DNA of 64,000 nucleotides. It comes from Candidatus Amoebophilus sp. 36-38 (GTDB taxonomy: Bacteria; Bacteroidota; Bacteroidia; Cytophagales; Amoebophilaceae). How positions within the stretch are numbered: the first letter of the stretch is position 1; each line of letters begins with the position of its first letter. The DNA is taken from assembly GCA_001897825.1 (NCBI GenBank), contig MKUM01000072.1:1-64000 (forward strand), in the 5' to 3' direction. The notes under the pieces were generated by a model. The model was not told the DNA's origin and made no database searches. It saw nothing but the letters and a program-made list of their open reading frames with translations. This document shows positions 41,558 through 52,430 of this stretch, in pieces. Position numbers and translations under genes: made by a program.

Positions 41558-41757
41558 TAGACTTCTTCCAAAACCGTCGCCTTGAGTCCTCTGAGTTCGT
41601 CAGCAATTGGTTCTTCATATTTATCTCATGTGCTGTCAGGAGCTTCCTCCTGACAGTCCATTGGAGTGTCAGGAATAATTCTCGACACCACAGCTCCAGT
41701 TTCTCACAAATTCTTTCCTGCCCAGATAACCCAATTCTTGGTTTCACAAGAAGTCTA
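41558..41757. repeat. MITE-like repeat copy 4 (both TIRs, two hairpins)
   Basis: TAGACTTCTTCCAAAACC...GGTTTCACAAGAAGTCTA; internal CTGTCAGGAGCTTCCTCCTGACAG. Confidence 0.75.
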
Positions 41758-41820
41758 TTCTTTCAATTATTTGTCAAAATGTAGCCTTTAGAAATGCTTA
41801 TAATCTTCTACATGTATATC

Positions 41821-44800
41821 CTAGCTCTCATCTGATTCTAATAGGATACATTTTCCGCTAGCGATATCTTCTTCCACCATTTTAAATTTAACATCTTTTT
41901 TGATAGTTCCATCTTGATACTGAACGATTACACGTTCATTTCTATTGGCTATCTTCTGTGACCTGACTGGATTTATCTTGGGTTTTTCTTGAGGCAACCC
42001 ACCATCCATTTCGCTCAACTGGGTTAAAATATCTTGTTTAACTTCTTCTATACCTAGCATTTTTGCTTTCTCTGTAATTTTAACCCGCTCATCTCGAGTC
42101 TTATAAAGCAATAAATTCGATTTTAGTAAATAAGAAATAATAGCTTCGTTCGCACGAGCAATCATGGAAGAGAAGAGCTCATAGGATTCAAACTTATAAA
42201 CAAGCAACGGATCTTTCTGTTCATAAGATGCGTTTTGGACAGCTTGTCTAAGCTCATCCATATTGCGCAAATGCTCTTGCCAGAACTGGTCCAGGCAATA
42301 GATGATGACCACTCGCTCTAATGATTTTGAAATAGCTTCACCCGCATTCTCTATAAAGTCCGAAGTTTTGACAGGTACTTCTAAACGTCTCTCGCCATCT
42401 GTAAAGCTAAAAGACAAATACTCAACCTTCATATCTGCTAAATGGTTGAGTAATTCCATATGAATATTGGTAGCCTGTTCTTGCAAAAGAGAAAGTTTAG
42501 CGTTGTAACTAGATAAAAGTGAATCATACACTAATTCAACTAGCTTAGCTACATCAATGCTACGAAATTCCTCCTCTGTCAGGGGTAGTAAAATTCCACC
42601 TATTCGAGACAGTTTCTGTTTTAAATCCTCATAATTATTTTTTAAGCCTTGCTGAGTAACCAAATTCTTTGCAACCGCATATAACATGCTAAATGTTTCT
42701 GCACGAAGTCTATGACCCAAAAGCGCATCTCTCCTACGTCGATATACAATTTCACGTTGCTTATTAAGCTCATTGTCATATTCTAAGAGTCGCTTACGAT
42801 ATCCGTAGTTATTTTGTTCTACTTTCTTTTGCGCTCTTTCTATAGACCTGGTTATCATACCATGCTGAATCATCTCCCCTTCTTTAAGACCCAAACTATC
42901 CATAATCTTGGCAATCCTATCCGAAATAAATAAACGCATCAGACTATCTTCTAAAGAAACAAAGAATTGAGAAGAGCCAACATCTCCCTGCCTTCCAGAA
43001 CGCCCACGCAACTGTCTATCTACCCTTCTGGATTCATGCCTTTCTGTGCCAATAATAGCTAGGCCACCTGCTGCTTTAGCTTCTGGACTTAGCTTGATAT
43101 CAGTTCCCCTACCAGCCATGTTGGTAGCGATCGTTACAGTACTTGCTTTTCCTGCTTCAGCTATGATTTCAGCTTCTTTTTGGTGTTGCTTTGCATTCAG
43201 AACTTGGTGCTTAATTTTTCGTAAGTTTAGCATTTTGCTTACCAGCTCAGATATTTCTACAGATGTGGTACCTACTAAGACGGGCCTGCCTTGAGCAGCA
43301 AGGGTAGTTATTTCTTCTATAATCGCATTAAACTTTTCCCGCACCGTTTTGTATACTTTGTCATCTTTATCTTCTCTAATAACAGCCTTATGCGTGGGTG
43401 TTACAACTACATCTAAGTGATAAATATCATAAAATTCACCTGCCTCTGTTTCAGCAGTTCCTGTCATACCTGCTAGTTTATGATACAAGCGGAAATAATT
43501 CTGCAAAGTGATGGTAGCATAAGTTTGAGAAGCTTTTTCAATTTTTATTTCCTCTTTTGCTTCAATAGCCTGGTGTAATCCGTCTGAATAACGACGTCCT
43601 TCTAGCACCCTTCCAGTCTGTTCGTCTACTATTTTTGCTTTGCCATCTATAATGATATAATCGACGTCTTTTTCGAAAAGTGCATAAGCTTTTAAAAGTT
43701 GCTGTACAGCATGGATACGCTGTGATTTTACAGCATACTCTAAAGCCAATGCTTGTTTCTTCTTTTCTTTTTCAAAGGTATCTAATGCAGTATCATGTTC
43801 TATTTCGCCCACGGCTGTGGCCGTATCTGGTAAAACAAAGAAATTGGGGTCTTCTCCCTGCTGGGTCATATATTCCAACCCTTTTTCAGTTAGCTCTACG
43901 GTATTATGTTTTTCATCTATTGTAAACAAGAGCGGTTCATCTGCCTCTGGCATCAGCCTCGAGTTATCTTGTAAGTAATAGTTTTCTGTCTTGTGCAGCA
44001 ATTGCTTGATACCTGGCTCACTTAAATATTTAATAAGGGGTTTATATTTAGGAAGACCTCGATATACTCTAAATAATTTTAATCCTGTCTCCTCATCTTT
44101 ATCATCTGCTATTTTCGACTTAACTTCTTGAAGGAACCCATTTACAAGTTGTTTTTGGGCTTCGTAGAGGCGCTTTACTCTCGGATTAAAGGTTACGTAT
44201 TCTTTTTCTGTATCTCTTTCAACGGGACCTGAGATAATTAAAGGTGTTCTTGCATCGTCGATAAGTACGGAGTCTACCTCGTCTACAATTGCATAATGGT
44301 GACCTCGTTGTACTACTTCCTCTTGTTGGGTAGCCATATTATCACGTAAGTAGTCAAACCCAAATTCATTATTAGTACCATAGATAATATCTGCCTGATA
44401 AGCTTTTCGCCTAGCTGGTGAGTAAGGAGGGGTATCTTCGATGCAGGCTACGGTAAGACCATGAAATTGGTAAATAGGCTTCTTCCATGCTGCATCTCGC
44501 TTGGCTAGATATTCATTGACCGTAACGATATGTACTCCCTTTCCCACTAATGCATTTAGAAAAGCAGGTAGTGTTGCTACTAAAGTTTTTCCTTCACCAG
44601 TTGCCATTTCTGCGATTCTTCCTTTATGTAAGATAATACCTCCTATCAACTGTTCGTCATAATGCACCATGTCCCATGTAATCATGTGGCCTGTTACTTC
44701 CCATTGGTTTTTCCAAATAGCTTGATCCCCTTCAATGATGATATTTTTTTGAGTATTTGCTAATGCCTTGTCATACGCTGTCGCTGTTACAACAAGCTGT

Positions 44801-45177
44801 TCATGCTCTTTGAATCTGCGGGCTGTTTCCTTAACTACTGCGAAAGCTTGTGGTAAAATATCTAACAATACTTCCTGTAAGCGTGCATCATATTGTTCTT
44901 TGATGCGGTTTATTTGTAGGTATAAGTTATCTACATCTGCTGGAGACAACTGTGCGTCAAACTCTAATCTTTTTTCACATTCCTGAAGTTTTTCTACCAA
45001 CTCCTGCATTTCAGCCTGGATGTGTTGTTTCAGGGATGCTGTTTTAGCACGTAGTTCATCATCGCTAATAGCGTATAATTTCTTATATTCTAGATTAATC
45101 TTTTCCACATAAGGGCGTAATGTCTTTAAATCCCTTTCGGACTTAGTACCGAATATTTTGGTAAAAAGTTTGAGCAT
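41821..45177 (-). CDS. secA: Preprotein translocase ATPase SecA
   Basis: 1118 aa; MATGEGKTLVATLPAFLNAL, VDEVDSVLIDDARTPLIISG, NMAGRGTDIKL. Confidence 0.97.
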   Translation of the reverse strand: MLKLFTKIFGTKSERDLKTLRPYVEKINLEYKKLYAISDDELRAKTASLKQHIQAEMQELVEKLQECEKRLEFDAQLSPADVDNLYLQINRIKEQYDARLQEVLLDILPQAFAVVKETARRFKEHEQLVVTATAYDKALANTQKNIIIEGDQAIWKNQWEVTGHMITWDMVHYDEQLIGGIILHKGRIAEMATGEGKTLVATLPAFLNALVGKGVHIVTVNEYLAKRDAAWKKPIYQFHGLTVACIEDTPPYSPARRKAYQADIIYGTNNEFGFDYLRDNMATQQEEVVQRGHHYAIVDEVDSVLIDDARTPLIISGPVERDTEKEYVTFNPRVKRLYEAQKQLVNGFLQEVKSKIADDKDEETGLKLFRVYRGLPKYKPLIKYLSEPGIKQLLHKTENYYLQDNSRLMPEADEPLLFTIDEKHNTVELTEKGLEYMTQQGEDPNFFVLPDTATAVGEIEHDTALDTFEKEKKKQALALEYAVKSQRIHAVQQLLKAYALFEKDVDYIIIDGKAKIVDEQTGRVLEGRRYSDGLHQAIEAKEEIKIEKASQTYATITLQNYFRLYHKLAGMTGTAETEAGEFYDIYHLDVVVTPTHKAVIREDKDDKVYKTVREKFNAIIEEITTLAAQGRPVLVGTTSVEISELVSKMLNLRKIKHQVLNAKQHQKEAEIIAEAGKASTVTIATNMAGRGTDIKLSPEAKAAGGLAIIGTERHESRRVDRQLRGRSGRQGDVGSSQFFVSLEDSLMRLFISDRIAKIMDSLGLKEGEMIQHGMITRSIERAQKKVEQNNYGYRKRLLEYDNELNKQREIVYRRRRDALLGHRLRAETFSMLYAVAKNLVTQQGLKNNYEDLKQKLSRIGGILLPLTEEEFRSIDVAKLVELVYDSLLSSYNAKLSLLQEQATNIHMELLNHLADMKVEYLSFSFTDGERRLEVPVKTSDFIENAGEAISKSLERVVIIYCLDQFWQEHLRNMDELRQAVQNASYEQKDPLLVYKFESYELFSSMIARANEAIISYLLKSNLLLYKTRDERVKITEKAKMLGIEEVKQDILTQLSEMDGGLPQEKPKINPVRSQKIANRNERVIVQYQDGTIKKDVKFKMVEEDIASGKCILLESDES

Positions 45178-45225
45178 AGGTTCTTATTTTTTTGTATGTA
45201 GCAATTTGTTTAAAATACTTTTTAA

Positions 45226-46038
45226 CTAGCTTATTGAAATTTGCCCTTGAAAGACCTGAATAGCTGGGCCAATCAACCAAATATCAGTAAAAACGGCATT
45301 CTGTTTATGGAAACTCACTTTAAGTTCGCCTCCCATTGTTCTTATATGGATGGGACTTATATATCCTTTTTCCGAAGCTACAAGCGCAGCAGCCACTGCT
45401 CCTGTCCCGCAAGAAAGTGTTTCATTATTTACCCCCCTCTCGTAAGTTCGCATCGAAATTTGGTTATTTTTTTCTAATTTAACAAAGTTAACATTTGTTG
45501 CAGTGTTTTGAAACGACTCTCTATGATTAATCATTTTTCCCATGTTAATCACATCTATTTCCTCTAAGTTATCAACAAAATGCACATAATGTGGCGATCC
45601 ATTGTCCAGAAAGTGGTCATTTTCTATAGCCTGTACGGTAGACACATCATGCATCGCTAAATAAATCAAACTATCTTGAATACGAACCTGATGAGGTCCA
45701 TCAATAGCCAAGAAATTAGCTTGGTCATCAATAATTCCTAGCTTATTAGCCAACTGTACAGCACATCGGCTTCCATTACCACATAAGCTTTGACTACCAT
45801 CCGGATTGTAATATACCATTTCAAAGTCATATTGGGGATGTTTTTGAAGAAATATCAACCCATCAGCTCCTATACCAAACTTACGATGGCATAATTTTTT
45901 AATTAGGTTGATATCGGACGGCAAGCTGATAGTAGGATGATTTATTTTATCTATTAAAATAAAATCGTTGCCGGTTCCTTGATATTTATAAAAAGGGATG
46001 ATCACTTTATCATTAAACGAGTTTTCAAATATATCCAT
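45226..46038 (-). CDS. dapF: Diaminopimelate epimerase
   Basis: 270 aa; CGNGSRC and LSCGTGAVA catalytic Cys motifs. Confidence 0.94.
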   Translation of the reverse strand: MDIFENSFNDKVIIPFYKYQGTGNDFILIDKINHPTISLPSDINLIKKLCHRKFGIGADGLIFLQKHPQYDFEMVYYNPDGSQSLCGNGSRCAVQLANKLGIIDDQANFLAIDGPHQVRIQDSLIYLAMHDVSTVQAIENDHFLDNGSPHYVHFVDNLEEIDVINMGKMINHRESFQNTATNVNFVKLEKNNQISMRTYERGVNNETLSCGTGAVAAALVASEKGYISPIHIRTMGGELKVSFHKQNAVFTDIWLIGPAIQVFQGQISIS

Positions 46039-46097
46039 ATTAAACAGTCGATCGCCTTTTCCAATCGACTATTTTTGCATATTATCATTAAACGGAT

Positions 46098-46493
46098 TTA
46101 GTCAACAAGACCTTGTAGCTTAGCCAAAGTACTTTTAAAGATAGGAATATAATCTTTAATTCTATCAAAAATAACATCTGCTAGCTGTTTGTCATACGTA
46201 TTCGAAGTAAGGTTTCTATCTTTCAGCATACCCAGCCATTGATCCTCCTGGTCAATTAGGTAGCCTTTGTAGGCTTCTTTTAAAATGTCTCTAGGATATT
46301 GCACATCAACACCTTTAAATTCTAACATATGCTTTAACAGTTTCCAAAAAAGGTCGATGGTAAGTTCAAATCTTTGTATCGTTGCATCTATATTTCCTCG
46401 ATCCTCTTGCATAGGCTTAGAAGCCATCAATTCAAGCGCAGTTAAAGCCTGCTGTAATTTCAAAAAGTCCAGCTTAATTTTATCTTCTATCAT
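46098..46493 (-). CDS. HEPN / HI0074-type nucleotidyltransferase substrate-binding protein
   Basis: 131 aa; all-helical, LKDRNLTSNTYD; overlaps the nucleotidyltransferase gene. Confidence 0.85.
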   Translation of the reverse strand: MIEDKIKLDFLKLQQALTALELMASKPMQEDRGNIDATIQRFELTIDLFWKLLKHMLEFKGVDVQYPRDILKEAYKGYLIDQEDQWLGMLKDRNLTSNTYDKQLADVIFDRIKDYIPIFKSTLAKLQGLVD

Positions 46494-46773
46494 ATATTTT
46501 TATTCCTTCATGCTTAATCACCTTTTTAAGAGGTGAAGTTTCTGTTAGTTCATCCAGCCTAATACAATCTATTTGAAGAAGTGTGTCAGACTGTTCAATC
46601 ATATCTAATACAGTCAGCCAATCTTTATAACTTGCCTGTGGACACTCAACAGCCAGATCAATATCAGCTCTTGCTTGATTATCACCACGTGCTCTTGAAC
46701 CAAATAACCAAATCTCTTTTATAAAAGGTAAATATATCAAATCTTTATAAAATTGGTATTTTTGGACCTGCAT
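46480..46773 (-). CDS. MNT-type minimal nucleotidyltransferase
   Basis: 97 aa; LFGSRARGDNQARADIDLAVE (GSx10DxD). Confidence 0.9.
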   Translation of the reverse strand: MQVQKYQFYKDLIYLPFIKEIWLFGSRARGDNQARADIDLAVECPQASYKDWLTVLDMIEQSDTLLQIDCIRLDELTETSPLKKVIKHEGIKIYDRR

Positions 46774-46995
46774 TATGAATTGCGCTATAAAATTTTATTT
46801 TTTGAAGCTTATTGCAAATAGCCGTTCTATATACAAATATCTCAAGAATTTAAGTAATTTCTTATTGCTACACTAATACATTATAGAATACCCTACCTAA
46901 TCTAACTAACCTTCGCTGTTTATAACAGTATTCACAAGCCTGCCGATACGATTATTAAGCAATCACTTGCATATGTGCTAGCGAGCAACTAATAT

Positions 46996-48381
46996 ATGTT
47001 CATCACTAAACTTTTAATTTCCATACGTATGAAATTAAACTATAAGTTGCTAAATAAGCTAGTAAGCTGTGTTTTTATATTGAGTTTATTTTTCCAGAAC
47101 TGTTCTAATGTAGACGTGCCTAACGTTCAAGAAGAACAAACGAACAATACTCAAGCAGTAGGAAGTAAGCTATCAATTAGACAACAAACGGAACCCACAA
47201 GCTCAAATGTACTGGCACAATTGACCCTACAAAATGACACTCAACCAACCCCTATACTACGGCAAAAACCTATAACTGCAGAAGCACAGTATAATCAAAG
47301 ATGTACATATCAAGATAATCTCGGAGACAGACAAGATTATTCTACAGCGCCAGCCGGCTTTAATTGGGTAGACGTTACGGATAGGCTGACTGGGGGTAAG
47401 CCTGCCAATATCATAAAAATTCGTCCAATGGACTCGGTTGGAATTGGACAATATAATAAAAAAATACAGGTTTTAGATACTTATTTGGGGGTAAGCGAAA
47501 CACAAGATGGAATTAATTGGGGTTTGCTCCCTGCTGTTTCCAATATTTCACGCCTAACTTATTATGACTTTACTTATTTTCCTCCAGATCCGTCAAATCC
47601 TCTCCTCCGTCCTATCGGCCAACGTTTTGTTGCAACATCCGCTGGGATATTTCAATTAGCAGAGAATCAGCTTGCTTGGAAACAAATTAACCAAAACTTA
47701 CCTTTAGATAAATTTGAAACAATTGGCATTAGCTGCTTTGATAATATGTTAGTCTGTGGTGTTCGTTCAAAATCAGCTTCTACTTCATATGCTAGTTCGA
47801 TCTACGCTGCAAATATTTCCTATAATTCAACAAATCATGAGTATTCATTTGAATGGAAACTTTACCAATCTTTTACACTACCTTCATATGTATCAAGGAT
47901 GTATTTTTATTCTAACTTGGTTAAATTACAAAACAACCAAGTAGTTGACTTACGAACAGGGAAATCTTTAATTGACAGTGCAGTTACAATAGGAAACTAC
48001 AGTAACCATTTTTACATCTCAACCCTTAGTGACCTATATCTATACTATAACTCTCAATTGATAAAATTAACAAGCCCTAGTATTCCTAACCCGACTGATA
48101 TTAGTTCCATCGGTCAATCAGACTCTGCTTTGTATATAGGTACTGTCCGACAAGGAATATTTGCAAGTGGTTTGCCTACACCTGGTTACATGGATAACAG
48201 TCTGTCTACTCAATTTCCTAATTTTCCTCACGATGGGAGCAATTATTGTTCTGTCTACGGTATAGCAGGTGTTTCATATAAGTCCTTCATCTCAGCCTTA
48301 GTTGATGTAAAAGGTCAATTTAAAGTATATTCATGTATACCAGCAACTACAACCTACGACAGGATGCCTTGCAAGTTGTAG
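46996..48381 (+). CDS. Putative lipoprotein, possible beta-propeller-like repeats, unknown function
   Basis: 461 aa; internal Met MKLNYKLLNKLVSCVFILSLFFQNC gives a lipobox; no family recognised. Confidence 0.6.
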   Translation: MFITKLLISIRMKLNYKLLNKLVSCVFILSLFFQNCSNVDVPNVQEEQTNNTQAVGSKLSIRQQTEPTSSNVLAQLTLQNDTQPTPILRQKPITAEAQYNQRCTYQDNLGDRQDYSTAPAGFNWVDVTDRLTGGKPANIIKIRPMDSVGIGQYNKKIQVLDTYLGVSETQDGINWGLLPAVSNISRLTYYDFTYFPPDPSNPLLRPIGQRFVATSAGIFQLAENQLAWKQINQNLPLDKFETIGISCFDNMLVCGVRSKSASTSYASSIYAANISYNSTNHEYSFEWKLYQSFTLPSYVSRMYFYSNLVKLQNNQVVDLRTGKSLIDSAVTIGNYSNHFYISTLSDLYLYYNSQLIKLTSPSIPNPTDISSIGQSDSALYIGTVRQGIFASGLPTPGYMDNSLSTQFPNFPHDGSNYCSVYGIAGVSYKSFISALVDVKGQFKVYSCIPATTTYDRMPCKL

Positions 48382-48413
48382 TTTGAGTATAAATGAAATT
48401 TATTTAGCTATAA

Positions 48414-48455
48414 AAGGGGTGTAGTGAGTAATTCTCTACACCTTTATTTATTTTT
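48414..48455 (+). terminator. Putative Rho-independent terminator
   Basis: AAGGGGTGTAG...CTACACCTTTATTTATTTTT just after the lipoprotein ORF. Confidence 0.6.
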
Positions 48456-48472
48456 AACCATATGACCCCCAA

Positions 48473-49969
48473 CTAAAAAGACCGGCGTAGCCCTCTATAC
48501 ACAACCACCCCAAATAAAACTGTAAAGCTTACATTACTGGCAAACGCATATATCCAACTTGTATAGTGAATGTTTCTTACCAAAACTATTAATCCAAGTG
48601 TAGAAGCTATATACAGCAGTCCACGGCTAGTTTGATACGGAATAGGATAATACTTTTGCCCCTGGTAATAACAGACTACAGCCATAACCAAGTAGCTAAA
48701 TACACTGGCCCACACACTACCCCAATATCCCCATTGAGGTACTAACCATATATTTAAAAGTATGGTTATGCCAGCACCTATGAGCGTTATCAGACTACCA
48801 TAATAAGTTTTATCAACCACTTTAAACCAGATAGAAAGGTTATAATAGATCCCCAGCCACAAATACGCTAAAGAAAGATAAGGTACAATCCCAATAGCCA
48901 TCCGATATTCAGGTTTTCTAAGAAAAAGATATCCCAACACATCTAAATTAGCACTTACAGCAAACCATATAAAGCAAGCTACCAAAATATATCCATCCAT
49001 CATTTTACTAAATAATTGGGGGGCATGCTTATCCCGAGCATGTGTAAAAAAGAAAGGATCGGATGCATAACGAAACGCCTGAATACTTAGTAACATAAAG
49101 ATAGATAGCTTGTAACAAGCCCCGAAAATGCCCAGTATAGTTTCACTGGTTTGACCAGCATAAAAACCTGCTGGCAATAGATATTTAAGCAGCGCCCTAG
49201 AAATCATTTCATTCGTAGTTCCAGCTAAACCTACCACTAACAAAGGAAGTGCATATAAAACCATAGGCCATAGTTGTTGCCAGTTTATTTGAAACCTGAA
49301 ATGTGCTAATGTTTTACCAAGCAATGATAGTACACAAAAATTGGCTATTAGATTAGCTAAAAAAACATAGGTTAAAAAAACAGGTGTTATGTGTGTAGGA
49401 TCGTATATATAAGTGATGAAAGGCTTCAAAAAAGATAGAAATCTAGCCTCATATATTCCCGGCAGCACATATAAGAACAACAAGTTAAGGGCTATATTTA
49501 AGCCTATTTGAAAGCATTTAAGTCCAGCAAACCGTAGGGCTTGGTTGGTGAAGCGCAATTGCGCAAATGGAATAATAAGTAGGGTATCAATGGCTAAAAT
49601 ACCTACAAAATAGTAGATATACGATTCTTGACCTGGATAACCTAGCAAGTTGATAATCGGAGTAGCCAATGATACTAGCAGGGTTGAAAAAAACAAAGTT
49701 GTTAAAATTAATAAGCTGGTAATTAGCCTAAAAACTTCTATAGGACGTCCTTGCGCAACGAACCTGAAATAAGCGGTCTCCATCCCATATCCATAAATAA
49801 CATTTAGAAAAGCTGCATAGGCATAAAACTCCGTAATAACTCCATATTCGGCTGGCAAAAGTATCGTAGTATAAAAAGGTACCAACAGGTAGTTAAGTAC
49901 CCTGCCTATGATGCTACTAAGGCCATAAATGGCGGTATCATTCGCTAATTTTTTAAGGGCATTCATCAA
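48473..49969 (-). CDS. Polysaccharide/lipid flippase (MOP superfamily, Wzx/MviN-like)
   Basis: 498 aa, about 14 TM; LANDTAIYGLSSIIGRVLNYLLVPFYTTIL. Confidence 0.85.
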   Translation of the reverse strand: MMNALKKLANDTAIYGLSSIIGRVLNYLLVPFYTTILLPAEYGVITEFYAYAAFLNVIYGYGMETAYFRFVAQGRPIEVFRLITSLLILTTLFFSTLLVSLATPIINLLGYPGQESYIYYFVGILAIDTLLIIPFAQLRFTNQALRFAGLKCFQIGLNIALNLLFLYVLPGIYEARFLSFLKPFITYIYDPTHITPVFLTYVFLANLIANFCVLSLLGKTLAHFRFQINWQQLWPMVLYALPLLVVGLAGTTNEMISRALLKYLLPAGFYAGQTSETILGIFGACYKLSIFMLLSIQAFRYASDPFFFTHARDKHAPQLFSKMMDGYILVACFIWFAVSANLDVLGYLFLRKPEYRMAIGIVPYLSLAYLWLGIYYNLSIWFKVVDKTYYGSLITLIGAGITILLNIWLVPQWGYWGSVWASVFSYLVMAVVCYYQGQKYYPIPYQTSRGLLYIASTLGLIVLVRNIHYTSWIYAFASNVSFTVLFGVVVYRGLRRSF

Positions 49970-50055
49970 AAATAATAATATAAGCTAGGCTTTGGTTGGC
50001 TGCCTTACCAATTGTCAAGGTATAAATAAAGATTGACAATTTCAGTATTTTAAAA

Positions 50056-50195
50056 TAGACTTCTTCCAAAACCAAGAATTGAGTTATCTGGGAACGAAGG
50101 AATTTCTAAGAAACCGAAATTGGACTGCCAGGAAAGCCCCCTGACAGCACATGAAGATCATGGCATCAGGGATGAAGCCCTGACACACACTTAAA
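50056..50195. repeat. MITE-like repeat copy 5 (truncated, one terminus)
   Basis: TAGACTTCTTCCAAAACCAAGAATTGAGTTATCTGG; hairpins CTGCCAGGAAAGCCCCCTGACAG and GGCATCAGGGATGAAGCCCTGACAC. Confidence 0.6.
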
Positions 50196-50387
50196 GCACG
50201 ATATAGAAGATTAAAGAAAGAGCTTATGCAGTATAAGTCTGCTAGCTTCCTTAATTTGCTAAATATTTATTTTATTTGTGATCTATTCCAATGTCATATT
50301 CATTTGAATTGTATTTTTGCTATAATAATATGATTGCTATTTGAAGATAGCTTAAAATACTCCTAAAACTATTTTATTCTAAAAACT

Positions 50388-52088
50388 ATGCACATATATC
50401 CCTGGCTACAACATTATCCAGCATCCGTACCTTTTCAAATTAATCCCGATCGTTATGAGTCATTAACTATCTTTTTAGAAGAAGCTCTGGAGAAATATAA
50501 AAACTTACCTATGTTCGAAAATATGGGAAAAGTATTGACTTATGGAGAAATAAACCGCCTCACCCAAGCTTTTGCAGCTTATCTACAAAACCATACTAAT
50601 TTGCAACCAGGAGACCATGTAGCTATTCAATTACCCAATTTACTACAATACCCAGTAGCCATGCTGGGCATACTGCGTGCTGGTATGGTAGTAGTCAATA
50701 TCAATCCTTTGTATACTTCTTATGAGTTAGAACAACAACTTAAAGATGTCACTGCCAAAGGCATAATCACATTATCCAATTTTGCACATAACTTAGCATC
50801 CATTATTCAGAATACGTCTATCAAAACGGTAATCATTACTGAAGTAGGAGATCTACTTGGAAAATTCAAGGGATGTCTTACAAATTTCACTGTTAGGCAC
50901 ATCAAGAAGTTGGTACCTTATTACAAATTCCCTAAGTCTTTTCAAATAAATAGCTTTAATAAGGCACTTCGATTAGGAATAAAAGCCCAATTCAATCGTG
51001 TGACTCCACAAGCAACCCAACCTGCTTTTCTTCAATATACAGGTGGCACAACTGGAATCTCCAAAGGAGTAGTTTTGACGCATAAGCACATAATAGCTAA
51101 CATGGAACAGATGTTTACCTTCATGCAGCTAAAGCTAACTGAAGGCAAAGAAATTTACATCACTCCGCTCCCATTTTACCATATTTTTGCATTAACCGTC
51201 AGTTTATTAGCCCCTATAAAGCTAGGTGCTAAAAATGTACTCATTACTAATCCAAGAGATATTGGCAGCTTTATCAAAGAACTACGTAAGCACCGATTTA
51301 CTTTCCTTTCAGGTGTTAACACACTTTTCAATAGCCTATTAGCACATCCTGCATTTGCATCTATCGATTTTTCTACGCTTAAAATAAGTATAACAGGTGG
51401 CGTAGCCTTACAAGACGAAGTAGCTGACAAATGGGAAAAAGTAACGGGCAACCCCCTCGTGCAAGGTTATGGACTTACAGAGGCTTCGCCTTGTATCTCT
51501 TGTAATTTACCTAATGGCACGCATCGAAGAGGTACAATAGGTGTTCCCCTACCCGGCACGCTTATTAAGATAGTAGATGACCAATACCAAGAAGTACTAC
51601 CTGAGCAACCAGGCCAGTTACTTGTAAAAGGACCACAGGTTATGGAAATGTATTGGAACAATCCAGAAGAAACAAAGCAAGTATTTTGGGAAGGCTGGCT
51701 ACAAACAGGAGATATTGTTACAATGAGCAAAGATGGATATCTTAAGGTGTTGGATCGAAAAAAGGAGATGATCAATGTATCTGGTTTTAATGTATATCCG
51801 AATGAAATAGAAAATATTGTACAGACGCATCCTAAAGTATTAGAAGCGGCCGCTGTTGCAACCTGGGAAGAAGATGGCAAAGAGGTAGTTAAGTTATTTG
51901 TGGTAAAAAGGGATCCTTCTCTAACGGTAGAAGAGCTAATTACCTATTGTAGAAAGCTGATGACCAACTACAAAGTGCCTCGTTATATTGAATTTAGGAA
52001 TACGCTACCTAAATCTAATGTAGGAAAAATTTTAAGGAGGGCTCTTCAAGAAGAAGAAAAGCAAAAGCAATTGCTAGCTTCTTCCTAA
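50388..52088 (+). CDS. fadD: Long-chain fatty acid--CoA ligase
   Basis: 566 aa; YTGGTTGISKGVVLTH AMP-binding motif, GWLQTGDIVTMSKDGYLKVLDRKKEMINVSGFNVYP. Confidence 0.93.
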   Translation: MHIYPWLQHYPASVPFQINPDRYESLTIFLEEALEKYKNLPMFENMGKVLTYGEINRLTQAFAAYLQNHTNLQPGDHVAIQLPNLLQYPVAMLGILRAGMVVVNINPLYTSYELEQQLKDVTAKGIITLSNFAHNLASIIQNTSIKTVIITEVGDLLGKFKGCLTNFTVRHIKKLVPYYKFPKSFQINSFNKALRLGIKAQFNRVTPQATQPAFLQYTGGTTGISKGVVLTHKHIIANMEQMFTFMQLKLTEGKEIYITPLPFYHIFALTVSLLAPIKLGAKNVLITNPRDIGSFIKELRKHRFTFLSGVNTLFNSLLAHPAFASIDFSTLKISITGGVALQDEVADKWEKVTGNPLVQGYGLTEASPCISCNLPNGTHRRGTIGVPLPGTLIKIVDDQYQEVLPEQPGQLLVKGPQVMEMYWNNPEETKQVFWEGWLQTGDIVTMSKDGYLKVLDRKKEMINVSGFNVYPNEIENIVQTHPKVLEAAAVATWEEDGKEVVKLFVVKRDPSLTVEELITYCRKLMTNYKVPRYIEFRNTLPKSNVGKILRRALQEEEKQKQLLASS

Positions 52089-52237
52089 AGGTACTACTCC
52101 CTGTGGACAATGAATGATCAGTACGTTTAGAAGCCTAATACAAAATATTTTAGACGATCTATGATAATTATATAACCCAAGTTGCTAATCAATTTGTAAA
52201 TTAGGAACTGAAATTACCTAGTTGTTACTAAAAAAAA

Positions 52238-52344
52238 TTTAGCGCCCTCAGAGTCACTTGAAAAGGACTCTGAGGGTAAGAAAAGCTCGTTCGGAACAAC
52301 AACGTTTCCTCAGAGTCCCCTAACGGGTGACTCTGAGGGCGAAG
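52238..52344. repeat. 107-bp double-hairpin repeat, copy A
   Basis: tttagcgCCCTCAGAGTCacttgaaaagGACTCTGAGGG...CTCAGAGTCccctaacgggtGACTCTGAGggcgaag. Confidence 0.9.
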
Positions 52345-52430
52345 ACAATAGTAATTGTATGACCTTATACGCTAGTTTTGAATAATTCAAACAATGAATA
52401 ACAAATAGATTTATAATTTTTTATATACAT

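Noticed and set aside
41538-41747. 69-aa minus ORF
   Set aside because: Lies almost entirely inside the MITE-like repeat at 41558-41757; not a supported gene.
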